NCBI GenBank assembly: GCA_900016775.1
Contig: LN890288.1
Location: 1-64,000, forward strand
Origin: Serratia symbiotica
Lineage (GTDB): Bacteria > Pseudomonadota > Gammaproteobacteria > Enterobacterales > Enterobacteriaceae
Reading direction: 5' to 3'
DNA: 64,000 bases
How positions within the stretch are numbered: the stretch's first letter is position 1; the number at the start of each line of letters is the position of its first letter. Below the pieces are notes generated by a model. That model did no database searches, was not told the DNA's origin, and worked only from the letters and a program-made list of their open reading frames with translations. Positions 12,847-23,563 of this stretch are shown here, piece by piece. The position numbers were made by a program, and so were the translations under genes.

Positions 12847-14286
12847 TTAGTTGATTATTTTATAACTATAATTTAATAATTCTTTTAAAATTTTAATTTT
12901 TTCTTTATCATTTTTATATAATTGATAAAGTTTTTCTATTTTTATAAAATATTTTTTTATAAATTCTGTATTTAATTTTTTTTTTCTATATTCTAACCAA
13001 TGTTTTTTTTCATAATCATTTAATGTATTTGGATAATTTCGTGCACGAAAACGAAATAATAATTCTGGTATTCGATTATCATAATATTTTAAATTAAGTT
13101 TTGATAAATTTTCTGGTTTAGTTTTTTGTATTTGTTTTATAATAATTTTATCAAAATTATTAAAAAATTTTTCATATAATCGAGAATCTACGTCTGTATT
13201 TATATAATTTTTATATATTTCATTTTTAGAAAATAATTTTATTATTTTTTTTCTAATATGTTGATTTTTATGTAATAGTTCTAAATTTTTTAAACAATTT
13301 TTTCTATTAATACCTAATCTTTCTGCATTTTGTGGTGATAATATTTTAGCTGGTATTAATATAGGACATTTATTCATATGTATTAATTTTAATGGCAAAG
13401 TAAATAAATTTTTTATATTTATATTATTTGTATCATTGAATATTTTTTTTTGTAATTGTTCAATTTTTAATGTTAATAATAATGTTAAATCACAAGATAA
13501 ATCACATATAATAATTATATTTTTTTTTTGAGGATGCCAAGCTATAGGAACAATCCATGTAGTATTATTACGTATTGCTCCTAATATATTAGAAATATAT
13601 ACTAATGGAGTGATTTTAGTAATATTAATTAGAGTATTTAATTGATTTTTTTTACGATATTTTAATAAAAAATTAAATAATTTTGGTTGTGCTAATTTAA
13701 TTTTTTTAGCTATAGCTATAGTAGCATAAACATCTGATATAGCATCATGTGCTTGAGTATGAGGGATGTTATTTGCTTGTGTAATATGTTCTAATCGAAA
13801 ACTTATATATCCATGTTTATTTTTAGGCCAAATAATACCTTTTGGATATAAAGAATAATAAGCACGTATTACATGTATTAAATCCCAACGAGAATTTCCA
13901 TTCTTCCAACTATAAGAATATGGATCAAGAAAATTTCTATAAAATATATTTCTACTAAATTCATCGTCAAAATTAATATTATTATATCCTACAATACAAG
14001 TATTAGGTATATTAAAAGCTTTATGAATATTATAAGCAAAATTTACTTCATCAAGACCTTTGTTTTTTGCTATTTGTGGTGTAATACCAGTAATTATTAC
14101 TGCTTCAGGATCTGGAAGGTAATCATTAGATGGAGAGCAATACATTACTAATGGATCATCAATTATATTAAAATCCATATCAGTTCGTACTCCAGCAAAT
14201 TGTGCTGGTCTATCTGTTGATGGATTTTTTCCAAATGTTTCATAATCATGAATATAAAATGTATTTTGTTTTTTCGTATTTATCAT
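12847..14286 (-). CDS. sbcB: Exodeoxyribonuclease I
   Basis: Single-strand-specific 3'-to-5' DNA exonuclease used in recombination and mismatch repair. The 479-residue product (E. coli 475) begins with the DEDD-family exonuclease motif HDYETFG, followed by DRPAQFAGVRTD, GYNNINFDDEFSRNIFYRNF and the late motif HDAISDVYATIAIAKK. The C-terminal SH3-like and helical domains are A/T-drifted but keep LGINRKNCLKNL, KRIPEL-like and FRARNYPNTL blocks. It stands 53 bases downstream of dnaB on the same strand, which is not the E. coli context. Its retention alongside recC and uvrD suggests a working, if simplified, repair set. Confidence 0.95.
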   Translation of the reverse strand: MINTKKQNTFYIHDYETFGKNPSTDRPAQFAGVRTDMDFNIIDDPLVMYCSPSNDYLPDPEAVIITGITPQIAKNKGLDEVNFAYNIHKAFNIPNTCIVGYNNINFDDEFSRNIFYRNFLDPYSYSWKNGNSRWDLIHVIRAYYSLYPKGIIWPKNKHGYISFRLEHITQANNIPHTQAHDAISDVYATIAIAKKIKLAQPKLFNFLLKYRKKNQLNTLINITKITPLVYISNILGAIRNNTTWIVPIAWHPQKKNIIIICDLSCDLTLLLTLKIEQLQKKIFNDTNNINIKNLFTLPLKLIHMNKCPILIPAKILSPQNAERLGINRKNCLKNLELLHKNQHIRKKIIKLFSKNEIYKNYINTDVDSRLYEKFFNNFDKIIIKQIQKTKPENLSKLNLKYYDNRIPELLFRFRARNYPNTLNDYEKKHWLEYRKKKLNTEFIKKYFIKIEKLYQLYKNDKEKIKILKELLNYSYKIIN

Positions 14287-14339
14287 TATATTTTTACTTG
14301 AAATAAAGAATATTTTATTATTTTATTATTTTAAATAAA

Positions 14340-15725
14340 TTAATTATATTGTGATCTTGCATAATTATCAAAGCGTGACCATTGACCATTAAAAGTAAGT
14401 CTTATACTACCAATTGGACCATTACGTTGTTTACCTATAATAATTTCAGCAATTCCTTTTAAATTACTATTTTCAGTATACATTTCATCACGATAGATAA
14501 AGATAATTAAATCTGCATCTTGTTCAATAGATCCTGATTCTCTTAAATCAGAATTAACTGGACGCTTATCAGCACGCTGTTCTAAACTTCTGTTTAATTG
14601 TGATAATGCTATAATTGGTATTTGTAATTCTTTTGCTAATGATTTTAATGATCGAGATATTTCAGCAATTTCTAATGTACGATTATCTGATAAATTAGGT
14701 ACTCTCATTAATTGTAAATAATCAATCATAATTAAACTTAATCCATTATGTTCACGAAAAATACGACGTGCACGTGCTCTCAGTTCTGTTGGTGTTAATC
14801 GAGAAGAATCATCAATATACATATTTCGTTTTTCTAAAAGTAATCCCATGGTACTAGATATTCTAGCCCAATCTTCATCACTAAGTTGTCCAGTACGAAT
14901 ACGTGTTTGATTTACTCGTGATAATGATGCTAATATTCTCATCATTATTTGATTTCCAGGCATTTCAAGACTAAATATTAACACTGGTTTTTTTTGTGTC
15001 ATTGCAGCATGTTCGCATATATTCATTGCAAAGGTAGTTTTTCCCATTGAAGGACGTGCAGCAATAATAATTAAATCTGATTTTTGTAAACCAGAAGTTT
15101 TTTTATTTAAATCTTGATATCCAGTATCTAGACCGGTAACACCATCATTTGGATTTTTATATAATTGTTCAATTTTTGAAATAGTATTTTCAAGAATATG
15201 ATCAATACTTTTTGGTCCAAAATCTTTGTTAGTTCGATTTTCAGCAATTTGAAAAACTAAAGATTCTGCTAAATCTAGTAAATCTTCACTATTACGTCCT
15301 TTAGGATCGTAACCTGCATCAGCAATTTCATTAGCTACTGAAATCATTTCACGTACTATTGCGCGTTCTCGTACAATATCAGCATAAGCATTAATGTTAG
15401 CAGCACTTGGTGTATTTTTTGATATTTCAGCTAAATAAGCAAAACCACCAACTAAATCTAAATTACCTTTTTGTTCTAATGATTCAGATAAAGTAATTAA
15501 ATCAATTGGTTTACTAATTTCTATTAAAAATTGCATTTCACTAAAAATTAAACGATGTGGTCGGCTAAAAAAATCATTAGATACTACATGTTCTGATACT
15601 ATATCCCATCTTTTATTATCTAACATTAAACCACCTAATACTGATTGTTCAGCTTCTAATGAATGTGGTGGCATTTTTAATCCTTCCATTTGGTGATCTC
15701 GTAAAGTATGTTTAATAATGTTCAT
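14340..15725 (-). CDS. dnaB: Replicative DNA helicase DnaB
   Basis: Hexameric helicase that unwinds DNA at the replication fork and loads primase. The 461-residue product (E. coli 471) has the N-terminal primase-interaction domain (PPHSLEAEQSVLGGLMLDN), a linker, and the RecA-like ATPase domain with Walker A ARPSMGKTTFAMN, FSLEMPGNQIMMR, the Walker B region LIMIDYLQLMR, and SQLNRSLEQRADKRP with ESGSIEQDADLI. The N-terminus is about ten residues shorter than E. coli before the first conserved block. It is highly conserved throughout, with no sign of an intein. Upstream lies the longest non-coding stretch of the window. Confidence 0.98.
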   Translation of the reverse strand: MNIIKHTLRDHQMEGLKMPPHSLEAEQSVLGGLMLDNKRWDIVSEHVVSNDFFSRPHRLIFSEMQFLIEISKPIDLITLSESLEQKGNLDLVGGFAYLAEISKNTPSAANINAYADIVRERAIVREMISVANEIADAGYDPKGRNSEDLLDLAESLVFQIAENRTNKDFGPKSIDHILENTISKIEQLYKNPNDGVTGLDTGYQDLNKKTSGLQKSDLIIIAARPSMGKTTFAMNICEHAAMTQKKPVLIFSLEMPGNQIMMRILASLSRVNQTRIRTGQLSDEDWARISSTMGLLLEKRNMYIDDSSRLTPTELRARARRIFREHNGLSLIMIDYLQLMRVPNLSDNRTLEIAEISRSLKSLAKELQIPIIALSQLNRSLEQRADKRPVNSDLRESGSIEQDADLIIFIYRDEMYTENSNLKGIAEIIIGKQRNGPIGSIRLTFNGQWSRFDNYARSQYN

Positions 15726-17300
15726 TTTTAATATATTAATTATTTTAATGTAAATTTTGTTTTTAATTGAATTATAAATAAATTTTAAATTTATAATTAT
15801 ATGTATTTTATTTTTTATATAAAAATTTTTATATATAAATTAATTTTTACTAAAAAGTTAAATAATTTTATTATTTATAATTTTTATATTAAATAAAATG
15901 AACTATATTTTTGTAAAAAGAATATTGATTAATAAAAATTATATTTAAAAAAAAATAATAATTAATATAATATTATTAAAATAATAATATTTATATTAAA
16001 AATATAAATAAATTATTATAAAGTATTATTAATTAAATATTGGATATTATAGATCATAAATAAATTAATTTTTTATATAAAATATTATATATTATATAGA
16101 TTTTAAATTATAAACAATAAATATAATTTTTGAAAATATAAAGTATAAATTTAATTTTTCATTGATTTTATTTTGTTTAAAATTTATGATAATTTTTATT
16201 TTTATAATTAAATAAAATATATTTTTATTATATTTATATATTAATATAGTATAAATAAATTTAATTATTATTTATTATTAAAATTTATTAATAAATTTTA
16301 ATAATTTTATTATAAATAAATCATTTAGTTTTTATATTTTTATTTGATTTATTAAAAATTTTCTTTAATATTAAAAATATATTACTATAATATTTTTTAT
16401 GTCATTTTAAAATATATTTTTTAATATTATTTAAAATATATTATTAACATTTTACTTATTATAAATTTAAAATAATTTTTAATAAATAATAATATATTTT
16501 AATTTAATAATCATTAATATTTTATAATTACGATTCAAATAATATACAGATATTAAGTATCTAATTTAATCTTTCGTTAATAAATATTATTTATATTAAT
16601 ATTAATAAATAAATTTTTATTTAATATAATTATATTAAATAATATAAATTAAAATATTTATATTCTTTATTAATAAATTAATTAATTATAATTTTTATAT
16701 TTATTTTTTGAGTATTATATATAATGTTAATATTTTTTTATAAATGTAGAAATTAATATTTAAATATTAAATAATAATATTTATTTTATTTATGATATTT
16801 AAATTAATTTTTAATTAATATTATATTTATTTTTAATATAATTTTTATATATTTTATTAGTAACAAAATGTAAATAATATTATTAATTTTAAATATATTA
16901 TTTTTTTTTAAAGATTATAATTATTAATTAATTTTTTATAATTTTAATTTAATTAAATTTTTATATAAAATTTTTATATCTAAATTATATAATTTTTGTA
17001 TAAATATTTATATTAATTTTACATGAATTAAATGTTTTAGACATTTAAAAAAAAATTTATATTTAAAATATGTATAAATTATTAAAATTTATTTTTGTTA
17101 AAAAATAATATAAATATTATAATAAAATTTAATTATATTTATAGTATATAAATACTAGCTTAATAAATACGTATATATTATAATAATTTTTTATATTTAT
17201 ATTATAAAAAAATAATATTAAAAAATATTAGGTATTTTTTTTCGACTTTATTATTTTTAATAAGGTATAATATGTATATCCATAGATTGGATTAATATTT
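15726..17300. other. 1.57-kb gene desert between dnaB and pit
   Basis: The longest non-coding stretch in the window, lying between divergent dnaB (minus) and pit (plus). It is almost pure A/T, with no open frame of protein-like composition, no tRNA and no recognisable structured RNA. A slightly less A/T-rich patch around 16530-16575 contains a small AGATA/TATCT inverted repeat. I cannot recognise any remnant of a named gene. It presumably holds the dnaB and pit promoters and the residue of deleted genes. Confidence 0.5.
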
Positions 17301-18806
17301 ATGATGTATTTGTTTACTGGGTTAAATTATTATACTAGTTCAATGTTAATTCTTGCATTATTTTTTGTTTTATTTTATGAAGCTATTAATGGTTTTCATG
17401 ATACAGCTAATTCAGTTTCTACAATTATATATACTCGTTCTATACGTTCAAAATTTGCAGTAATTATAGCTGGTTTATTTAATTTTTTTGGTGTAATATT
17501 TGGTGGTTTAAGTGTTGCTTATACTATTGTTCATTTATTACCTATAAATTTATTATTAAATATTAGTTCAAGACAAGGACTAATTATGGTTTTTTCTATA
17601 CTATTTTCAGCTATTATTTGGAATTTCAGTACTTGGTATTATGCTCTTCCTTCTTCTAGTTCTCATACTTTAGTTGGTTCAATTATTGGTGTTAGTTTAA
17701 GTCATGCAATAATTAATTCTACACCAATAATAGATTCATTAAATATATCTAAAATGATTGATATTTTTTTATCGTTAATTATTTCTCCTTTAATGGGTAT
17801 TATAATTTCTGGAATAATAATATTTTTTTTAAGAAAATATATATTTATTAATAAAAAATATCAATGTATCCATATGACTCCTACAGAACATAAAAAATTT
17901 TTTGGAAAAAATAAACCACCTTTTTTTACTCGTATTTCATTAATTTTATCAGCTATTGGTGTTAGTTTTTCACATGGTGCTAACGATGGACAAAAAGGTA
18001 TTGGTTTAATTATGTTAGTACTTATTAGTATTTCACCATTAAATTTTGTAATTAATATAAATGCTACAAATGATGATATTACTCGTACACGTAATGCAAT
18101 ATCTTGTTTAGAATATTATTCTAAACAACATATTTTACAATTACCATCAATAGTATCTTTATCACCATATATATTAAATTTGTATAAACAATTTAATTTT
18201 AAAAAATCGATTAATTATTATAATAATTCTAATTATCCTATAGTAAATATAAAATTAATTAAACAACAGTTATATAATTTAAATACTTATAATAAATTAA
18301 CATTAGAACAACGTATTCAAATGCGTAAATCATTATTATATATTAGTGATATAGTAAATAATATAATTAAATTACCTGAAACTTCTATAGTAGATCGAAA
18401 ATATTTAAAAAATATACATCAAGATTTATTAAAGACTGTTGAATATGCACCAATGTGGATTATAGCAGCAATAGCTATATCATTATCATTTGGTACAATG
18501 ATTGGATGGCAACGTATTTCTACTACTATTGGTGAAAAAATTGGTAATAAAAAAATGACATATGCTCAAGGTTTATCTACTCAAATTACTACTGCAATAT
18601 CAATTGGTGTAGCTAGTTATACTGGTATGCCTGTATCTACTACTCATGTACTTGCATCAGCAGTGGCTGGAACAATGATAATAGATGGTGCAGGTCTTCA
18701 AACAAAAACAGTTAAAAATATTTTATTAGCTTGGGTTTTAACTCTTCCTATATCAATATTACTTTCTGGATATTTATATTGGATGTTAATGATGTTTAAA
18801 TTATAA
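17301..18806 (+). CDS. pit: Low-affinity inorganic phosphate transporter (Pit family)
   Basis: Inner-membrane symporter importing metal-phosphate complexes with protons. The 501-residue product matches E. coli PitA/PitB over its whole length (about 499). It has two copies of the family motif, GFHDTANSVSTIIYTR near the N-terminus and SHGANDGQKGIGL in the middle, plus LPSSSSHTLVGSIIG and the matching late block MPVSTTHVLASAVAGTM. About ten hydrophobic membrane segments surround a hydrophilic central loop (roughly residues 250-375) that has drifted to Asn/Lys/Tyr-rich sequence. GGA lies nine bases before the first of two adjacent ATG codons; either could be used. No pst system is visible, so this may be the main phosphate importer. 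Confidence 0.95.
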   Translation: MMYLFTGLNYYTSSMLILALFFVLFYEAINGFHDTANSVSTIIYTRSIRSKFAVIIAGLFNFFGVIFGGLSVAYTIVHLLPINLLLNISSRQGLIMVFSILFSAIIWNFSTWYYALPSSSSHTLVGSIIGVSLSHAIINSTPIIDSLNISKMIDIFLSLIISPLMGIIISGIIIFFLRKYIFINKKYQCIHMTPTEHKKFFGKNKPPFFTRISLILSAIGVSFSHGANDGQKGIGLIMLVLISISPLNFVININATNDDITRTRNAISCLEYYSKQHILQLPSIVSLSPYILNLYKQFNFKKSINYYNNSNYPIVNIKLIKQQLYNLNTYNKLTLEQRIQMRKSLLYISDIVNNIIKLPETSIVDRKYLKNIHQDLLKTVEYAPMWIIAAIAISLSFGTMIGWQRISTTIGEKIGNKKMTYAQGLSTQITTAISIGVASYTGMPVSTTHVLASAVAGTMIIDGAGLQTKTVKNILLAWVLTLPISILLSGYLYWMLMMFKL

Positions 18807-18856
18807 AAGTTTTATATGATATATATATTTATTTTATTATTTTATAATAAAATATA

Positions 18857-20149
18857 TTATCCAATAATTTTAATTCCTCCCATGTAAGAACGTAATACTG
18901 TTGGAATTTTAATACGACCATCTTCTTTTTGATAATTTTCTAAAATTGCCATTAAAGTTCGACCAACAGCTAATCCAGAACCATTAAGTGTATGAACTAA
19001 ACATGGTTTTTTTTTAATTTTATTACGATATCGAATTTTCATTCGTCGTGCTTGAAAATCCCACATATTAGAACAAGATGAAATTTCTCGATAATTATCT
19101 TCTGATGGTAACCATACTTCAAGATCATAAGTTTTACATGCACTAAAACTCATATCACCAGTACACAATAACATTTTACGATATGGTAAATTTAATAATC
19201 TTAAAACTGTTTCAGCATGAAATGTTAAAGTTTCTAATGCTTTCATTGAATTTTCAGGTTTAACTATTTGAATCATTTCAACTTTATCAAATTGATGCAT
19301 TCTAATTAAACCACGAGTATCACGGCCATAAGAACCAGCTTCAGATCGAAAACATGGAGTATGAGCTGTCATTTTTAATGGTAAAGATTTTTCTTCTAGA
19401 ATTTCATCACGTACTAAATTAGTTAATGGAACTTCTGCAGTTGGAATTAATGCATAATTATTATTATTAAATTTATTTTTTAATGGTTGTATATGAAAAA
19501 GATCTGAACTAAATTTAGGTAATTGACCTGTTCCATATAATGTATTATAATTAACTAAATATGGAAGATAAGTTTCTATATATCCATGTTTATTAGTATG
19601 TAAATCAAGCATAAATTGTGATAGTGCTCGATGCATACGAGCTATTTGTCCTTTCATTACTACAAAACGAGATCCACTAATTTTTGCTGCTGCAGCAAAA
19701 TCTAATCCACCAGATATTACTCCTAAATTTACATGGTCTCGTATAGTAAAATTATATTCTTTTGGATTTCCCCAACGACTAATTTCTTTATTTTCATTAT
19801 TATTTCTTCCAAATGGAACAGAAATATCTGGTAAATTTGGTATTGTTAAAGCATAATTTTTAATTTCATTTTTTAATGTATTTAATTCTATTTCTGCTAT
19901 ATTAGATTGTTTATTTAATTGATTTAATGTATTAATTAATGAATGTATATTTTCTCCACGTGATTTAATTATACTAATAAATTTTGATTTATTATTTTGT
20001 TCCTCTTTTAATTTTTCTGTTGTAATTTGAAGAATTTTTCGTCGAGATTCTTGTGAACGTAATAAATTTATATCAAGTATAAAACCTCGTTGAATTAATT
20101 TAGCAGCAACTGTATCTAGTTCATAACGTAATAAATTAGGATTTAACAT
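18857..20149 (-). CDS. serS: Seryl-tRNA synthetase
   Basis: Class II aminoacyl-tRNA synthetase charging tRNA-Ser with serine. The 430-residue product equals the E. coli length. The N-terminal long antiparallel coiled coil that grips the tRNA covers about residues 30-100. The catalytic domain shows motif 2 [25 protein letters not shown] and motif 3 [18 protein letters not shown]. It starts at ATG 20149 with AAGG upstream. It is convergent with pit, 50 bases away, with no obvious terminator between them. Confidence 0.98.
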   Translation of the reverse strand: MLNPNLLRYELDTVAAKLIQRGFILDINLLRSQESRRKILQITTEKLKEEQNNKSKFISIIKSRGENIHSLINTLNQLNKQSNIAEIELNTLKNEIKNYALTIPNLPDISVPFGRNNNENKEISRWGNPKEYNFTIRDHVNLGVISGGLDFAAAAKISGSRFVVMKGQIARMHRALSQFMLDLHTNKHGYIETYLPYLVNYNTLYGTGQLPKFSSDLFHIQPLKNKFNNNNYALIPTAEVPLTNLVRDEILEEKSLPLKMTAHTPCFRSEAGSYGRDTRGLIRMHQFDKVEMIQIVKPENSMKALETLTFHAETVLRLLNLPYRKMLLCTGDMSFSACKTYDLEVWLPSEDNYREISSCSNMWDFQARRMKIRYRNKIKKKPCLVHTLNGSGLAVGRTLMAILENYQKEDGRIKIPTVLRSYMGGIKIIG

Positions 20150-20500
20150 ACTAACCTTATATTAATAGTTTTTATAAAAAAAATTATATATTGAAAATTA
20201 TATATTTAATTTTTTTTATATTTATTAATATATAAAATTTATAAATAATTTATTATTTATAAATTTTATAATAAAATATAATATATATTTTAAATTATAT
20301 TATTATTTTATTTTGATATTATATATTTAAAATATAAATATTATTTATATATAAAATATATTATATAGTTAATTAAAATTAAAATAAATAAATTTTAATA
20401 TTTTATATATTAATTTAATATTTTATTATAATATTTTATTTAAATATAATATAAAATAATAAAGTTAATTTATAAAATAATAATTTAATATATATATAAA

Positions 20501-20536
20501 TTATTTATTATTTTTTAAAATTATTTATTATTTTTT
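20501..20536. repeat. Short tandem repeat, 20-base A/T unit
   Basis: The unit at 20501-20520 is followed by a copy at 20521-20540 identical over the first sixteen bases. It is non-coding and probably a slippage product. Confidence 0.5.
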
Positions 20537-20716
20537 ATTTATATTAGATTATGTATTAATTTATAAATATAAAATATATTTTTTAATTAATTAATAATTA
20601 TAAATAATAATTAATTTATTATGATAATAATTTATATATTTTATAAATATATAAATATATAAATAATTTATTTTTAAATTAATATTATTTATTTAATAAA
20701 TTTTATTAATGTTTTA

Positions 20717-20746
20717 TTGACATAAATAAAAAATATAGTATATAAT
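20717..20746 (+). promoter_or_regulatory. Sigma-70 promoter of tRNA-Asn
   Basis: A perfect -35 box TTGACA at 20717-20722 and a perfect -10 box TATAAT at 20741-20746 are separated by 18 bases. The predicted start, near 20753, lies about a dozen bases before the tRNA. It is the clearest consensus promoter in the window and shows that a standard RpoD-type signal is still used. Confidence 0.8.
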
Positions 20747-20764
20747 ATTTTTAAAATAAAAAAT

Positions 20765-20840
20765 TCCTCTGTAGTTCAGTTGGTAGAACGACGGACTGTT
20801 AATCCGTATGTCACTGGTTCGAGTCCAGTCAGAGGAGCCA
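20765..20840 (+). tRNA. tRNA-Asn (GTT)
   Basis: A complete cloverleaf. The acceptor stem TCCTCTG pairs with CAGAGGA; the D arm is GTTCAGTTGGTAGAAC; the anticodon arm is CGGACTGTTAATCCG with anticodon GTT, which reads both asparagine codons; and the T arm contains GGTTCGAGTCC. The CCA end is encoded (20838-20840). It differs from the E. coli gene at only a few bases and is preceded by a consensus promoter. Confidence 0.97.
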
Positions 20841-21029
20841 TGTCATATAAAATTTAAATTGTATTATATAAATTATTAATTTTATATATTTATTAAAAAT
20901 AAAATATATATAATATATAAAATAATGTTTATATTTTAAAATATATTTAAAATTAATTAATTTATTGTATAAAATTAATTAATTTTAAAAATATAAAATA
21001 TAAAAATATTATATTTTATTAGGAATGTA

Positions 21030-22025
21030 ATGAATAATATTCATAGTAAAATAACTATAATTGGTGCTGGTTCATATGGAACTGCATTAGCTATTTCTTT
21101 ATCTCGTAATGGTCATGTTGTAGTATTATGGGGACATAATTCTAATCATATTAAAAAATTAAAATTATCTCGTTGTAATAATTTTTTTTTACCTAATATA
21201 TATTTTCCAGATTCATTATTATTAGAAGATCGTTTATCTTATGCATTATCAAGTAGTAGAGATATATTAATAGTAGTTCCTAGTAATGTATTTGGTGATG
21301 TATTAAATAAATTAAAACCATATTTACATATAACTTCTAGAATTGTTTGGGCAACTAAAGGTTTAGAATCAAAAACAGGTAGATTATTACAAGATGTAGT
21401 ACGTGAAAAATTAGGTAAAGATATTCCATTAGCTGTAATATCTGGACCTACTTTTGCAAAAGAGTTAGCTATTGGAATGCCTACAACAATTATATTAGCA
21501 TCTACAAATAAACAATTTTCTAATGATTTAAAAAAATTATTACATTGTAATAAAAATTTTTGTGTATATACTACTTCTGATATTATTGGTGTACAGTTAG
21601 GGGGTGTAGTTAAGAATATTATTGCTATTGGTGTAGGAATATCTGATGGTATTGGTTTGGGTTCTAATGCTCGAATTTCTTTAATTATACGTGGTATTAA
21701 AGAAATAAGTAAATTAGGTTTTGCTTTGGGTGCTAATTTATCAACTTTTATGGGTATATCAGGATTAGGTGATTTAATTTTAACATGTACAGATAATCAG
21801 TCACGTAATCGTCGTTTTGGAATAATGTTAGGAAAAGGTATAACTGTTAAAAAATCAAGAGATAATATAAATCAAGTAATTGAAGGTTATAATAATATTA
21901 AAGAAGTATTAATTTTAGCAAAACGTTATAATGTAACAATGCCCGTAATTGAACAAATTTATCAGATATTATATTGTAATCATAATGTTAAAAAATCTAT
22001 ATTAAATTTATTAAATTGTAATTAA
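21030..22025 (+). CDS. gpsA: Glycerol-3-phosphate dehydrogenase [NAD(P)+]
   Basis: Reduces dihydroxyacetone phosphate to sn-glycerol-3-phosphate, the backbone for phospholipid synthesis. The 331-residue product has the N-terminal NAD(P)-binding motif [13 protein letters not shown], the substrate-site blocks [21 protein letters not shown] and [19 protein letters not shown] (catalytic lysine), and the late [20 protein letters not shown]. The length fits E. coli (about 339), slightly short at the C-terminus. AGGA precedes the ATG at 21030. In E. coli it lies between secB and cysE; neither is present here. Confidence 0.97.
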   Translation: MNNIHSKITIIGAGSYGTALAISLSRNGHVVVLWGHNSNHIKKLKLSRCNNFFLPNIYFPDSLLLEDRLSYALSSSRDILIVVPSNVFGDVLNKLKPYLHITSRIVWATKGLESKTGRLLQDVVREKLGKDIPLAVISGPTFAKELAIGMPTTIILASTNKQFSNDLKKLLHCNKNFCVYTTSDIIGVQLGGVVKNIIAIGVGISDGIGLGSNARISLIIRGIKEISKLGFALGANLSTFMGISGLGDLILTCTDNQSRNRRFGIMLGKGITVKKSRDNINQVIEGYNNIKEVLILAKRYNVTMPVIEQIYQILYCNHNVKKSILNLLNCN

Positions 22026-22280
22026 AATAAAATTTATAATTTAAAATATTAAATTACTAAAATATATTATATTAAAAATATTAAGTAAAATTTTATATAA
22101 ATCATATAAATATTTTATTTTTTTATATTTATATTTGATAAATATAAAAATTATTTTTATATTTTTATATAATTTAAAAAATTTTATATAAAATATAATA
22201 TTAATAATTTATTATAAAATAATATTTATTAATAATAAAATTTATTTTTAATAAAAAACATATTAATATTTTGCATAGTT

Positions 22281-22943
22281 TTAATTATTGATATAATTAT
22301 TTAAGATTATGTTATTATTTTTAAGAAATGCATTATAAAAATCTTTTTGATTATATTTTATAGTTTTAATATTATTTAAATGAAAAAAATTAGCTTTTAG
22401 ATTACCTGTTTGCATTATAATTTCTTGATAATCTAATAAAATATTTATTACTTTATTAATTATTTTTTTTTCATAATGTAATGGTTCATTTAATAAAAAA
22501 TTGATTGTTTTATTTTTGTCATTAGGATGATTAATACCAATACGTAAACGATAAAAATTTGGATTATTAAATTTGTTTTGAATATCTTTTAAACCATTAT
22601 GACCACTATTATTACCTCCAATTTTTGTTTTTATTATACCAGGAGATAAATCCATTTCATCATGTGCTATTAATATTTCATTTATTTTAATATTATAAAA
22701 ATTAGCTATTGATAATACTGCTGTCCCACTAAGATTCATAAATGTATTAGGTATTAATAAATGTATAGTACTATTAATAAGATTTAATTTACTAGTATAT
22801 CCAAAAAATTTTTTTTCTTTTTTTAATTTTTTACAATAACGCTTAGCTAATAAATTAACATACCAAGATCCTATATTATGTCGTGTTTTTTTATATCTTA
22901 AACCTGGGTTTGCTAATCCAACTATTAATTTAATAATATTCAT
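22281..22943 (-). CDS. pth: Peptidyl-tRNA hydrolase
   Basis: Releases tRNA from peptidyl-tRNA that drops off the ribosome. The N-terminus IIKLIVGLANPG contains the active-site asparagine, TRHN the catalytic histidine, AHDEMDL the aspartate, and GGNNSGHNGLKDI another substrate contact. I chose the ATG at 22943 because it gives an N-terminus (MNIIKLIVGL) like E. coli's; an in-frame GTG at 22955 would add four residues and has no better ribosome-binding site. At 220 residues it is about 25 longer than E. coli Pth, from an Asn-rich C-terminal tail with no recognisable motif. No ychF gene sits beside it, unlike in E. coli. Confidence 0.93.
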   Translation of the reverse strand: MNIIKLIVGLANPGLRYKKTRHNIGSWYVNLLAKRYCKKLKKEKKFFGYTSKLNLINSTIHLLIPNTFMNLSGTAVLSIANFYNIKINEILIAHDEMDLSPGIIKTKIGGNNSGHNGLKDIQNKFNNPNFYRLRIGINHPNDKNKTINFLLNEPLHYEKKIINKVINILLDYQEIIMQTGNLKANFFHLNNIKTIKYNQKDFYNAFLKNNNIILNNYINN

Positions 22944-23563
22944 TAAAATATTCACTATAGTTAAAGGAATTAAATAAAATATATTATTATATATTTTAAT
23001 ATATTATTACACATAAATAATAAAAATATTTTATATTAATAAAAATATTGTATATAAATATTTAAATGTTCATATTAAAATTTTTATCAAGATATTTAAT
23101 AATATTAATAATAATTATTTTAAAATTTTAAAAAAAATAAACTTTATATAATATATTTATTATAAATTTTTATATATTAATTAAGGTTATATAAAATAAT
23201 TTAAATAATATTTTTATTGAAATAAAATAGTATTTTTATTAAAATTAATATATTAAAAAATTTTATTTTTTAATAAAATAAAATTATTTTTTAATAAAAT
23301 AAAATTATTTTTTAATAAAAAAAATAATTTTTTATGTGGATTGAATTAAAATTTTATATTTTATGTAAGTAAAATTATTTATATTAATATATATTTAAAA
23401 TATTTTAAATGTATATATTTTTATAAAAATTTAAAATTTTATTTAATTTTAGTAATTATTTTATTTATAAAATAGTATTATTTTTGATATATAAAGAATA
23501 TTTGAATATTATATTAAAATAGTATTTTAAATTTTAACGTTACCAAAATTAAGTGAAGGATTA
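22944..23563. other. Intergenic stretch pth to minC
   Basis: About 620 bases of A/T-rich DNA between divergent genes, with no coding signal. It contains a 21-base tandem repeat (23266-23327) and, just before minC, a TAACGTTA palindrome at 23535-23542 and the ribosome-binding site GAAGGA. Confidence 0.5.
23266..23327. repeat. Tandem repeat, 21-base A/T unit, about three copies
   Basis: The unit at 23266-23286 is repeated exactly at 23287-23307 and imperfectly at 23308-23327. Each copy starts with six Ts. There are no unique spacers, so this is not a CRISPR array. It lies in the spacer upstream of minC and is probably replication slippage in non-coding DNA. Confidence 0.65.

Larger units (their letters stand above)
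20150..20764. other. Intergenic stretch serS to tRNA-Asn
   Basis: About 615 bases of nearly pure A/T without a gene. It contains a short tandem repeat at 20501-20536 and, at its right end, the clear promoter of the tRNA gene (20717-20746), both listed separately. The serS promoter must lie at the left end but cannot be told from background. Confidence 0.5.

Noticed and set aside
23266..23327. CRISPR array
   Set aside because: The units are directly adjacent without unique spacers, are A/T only, and no cas gene is nearby.
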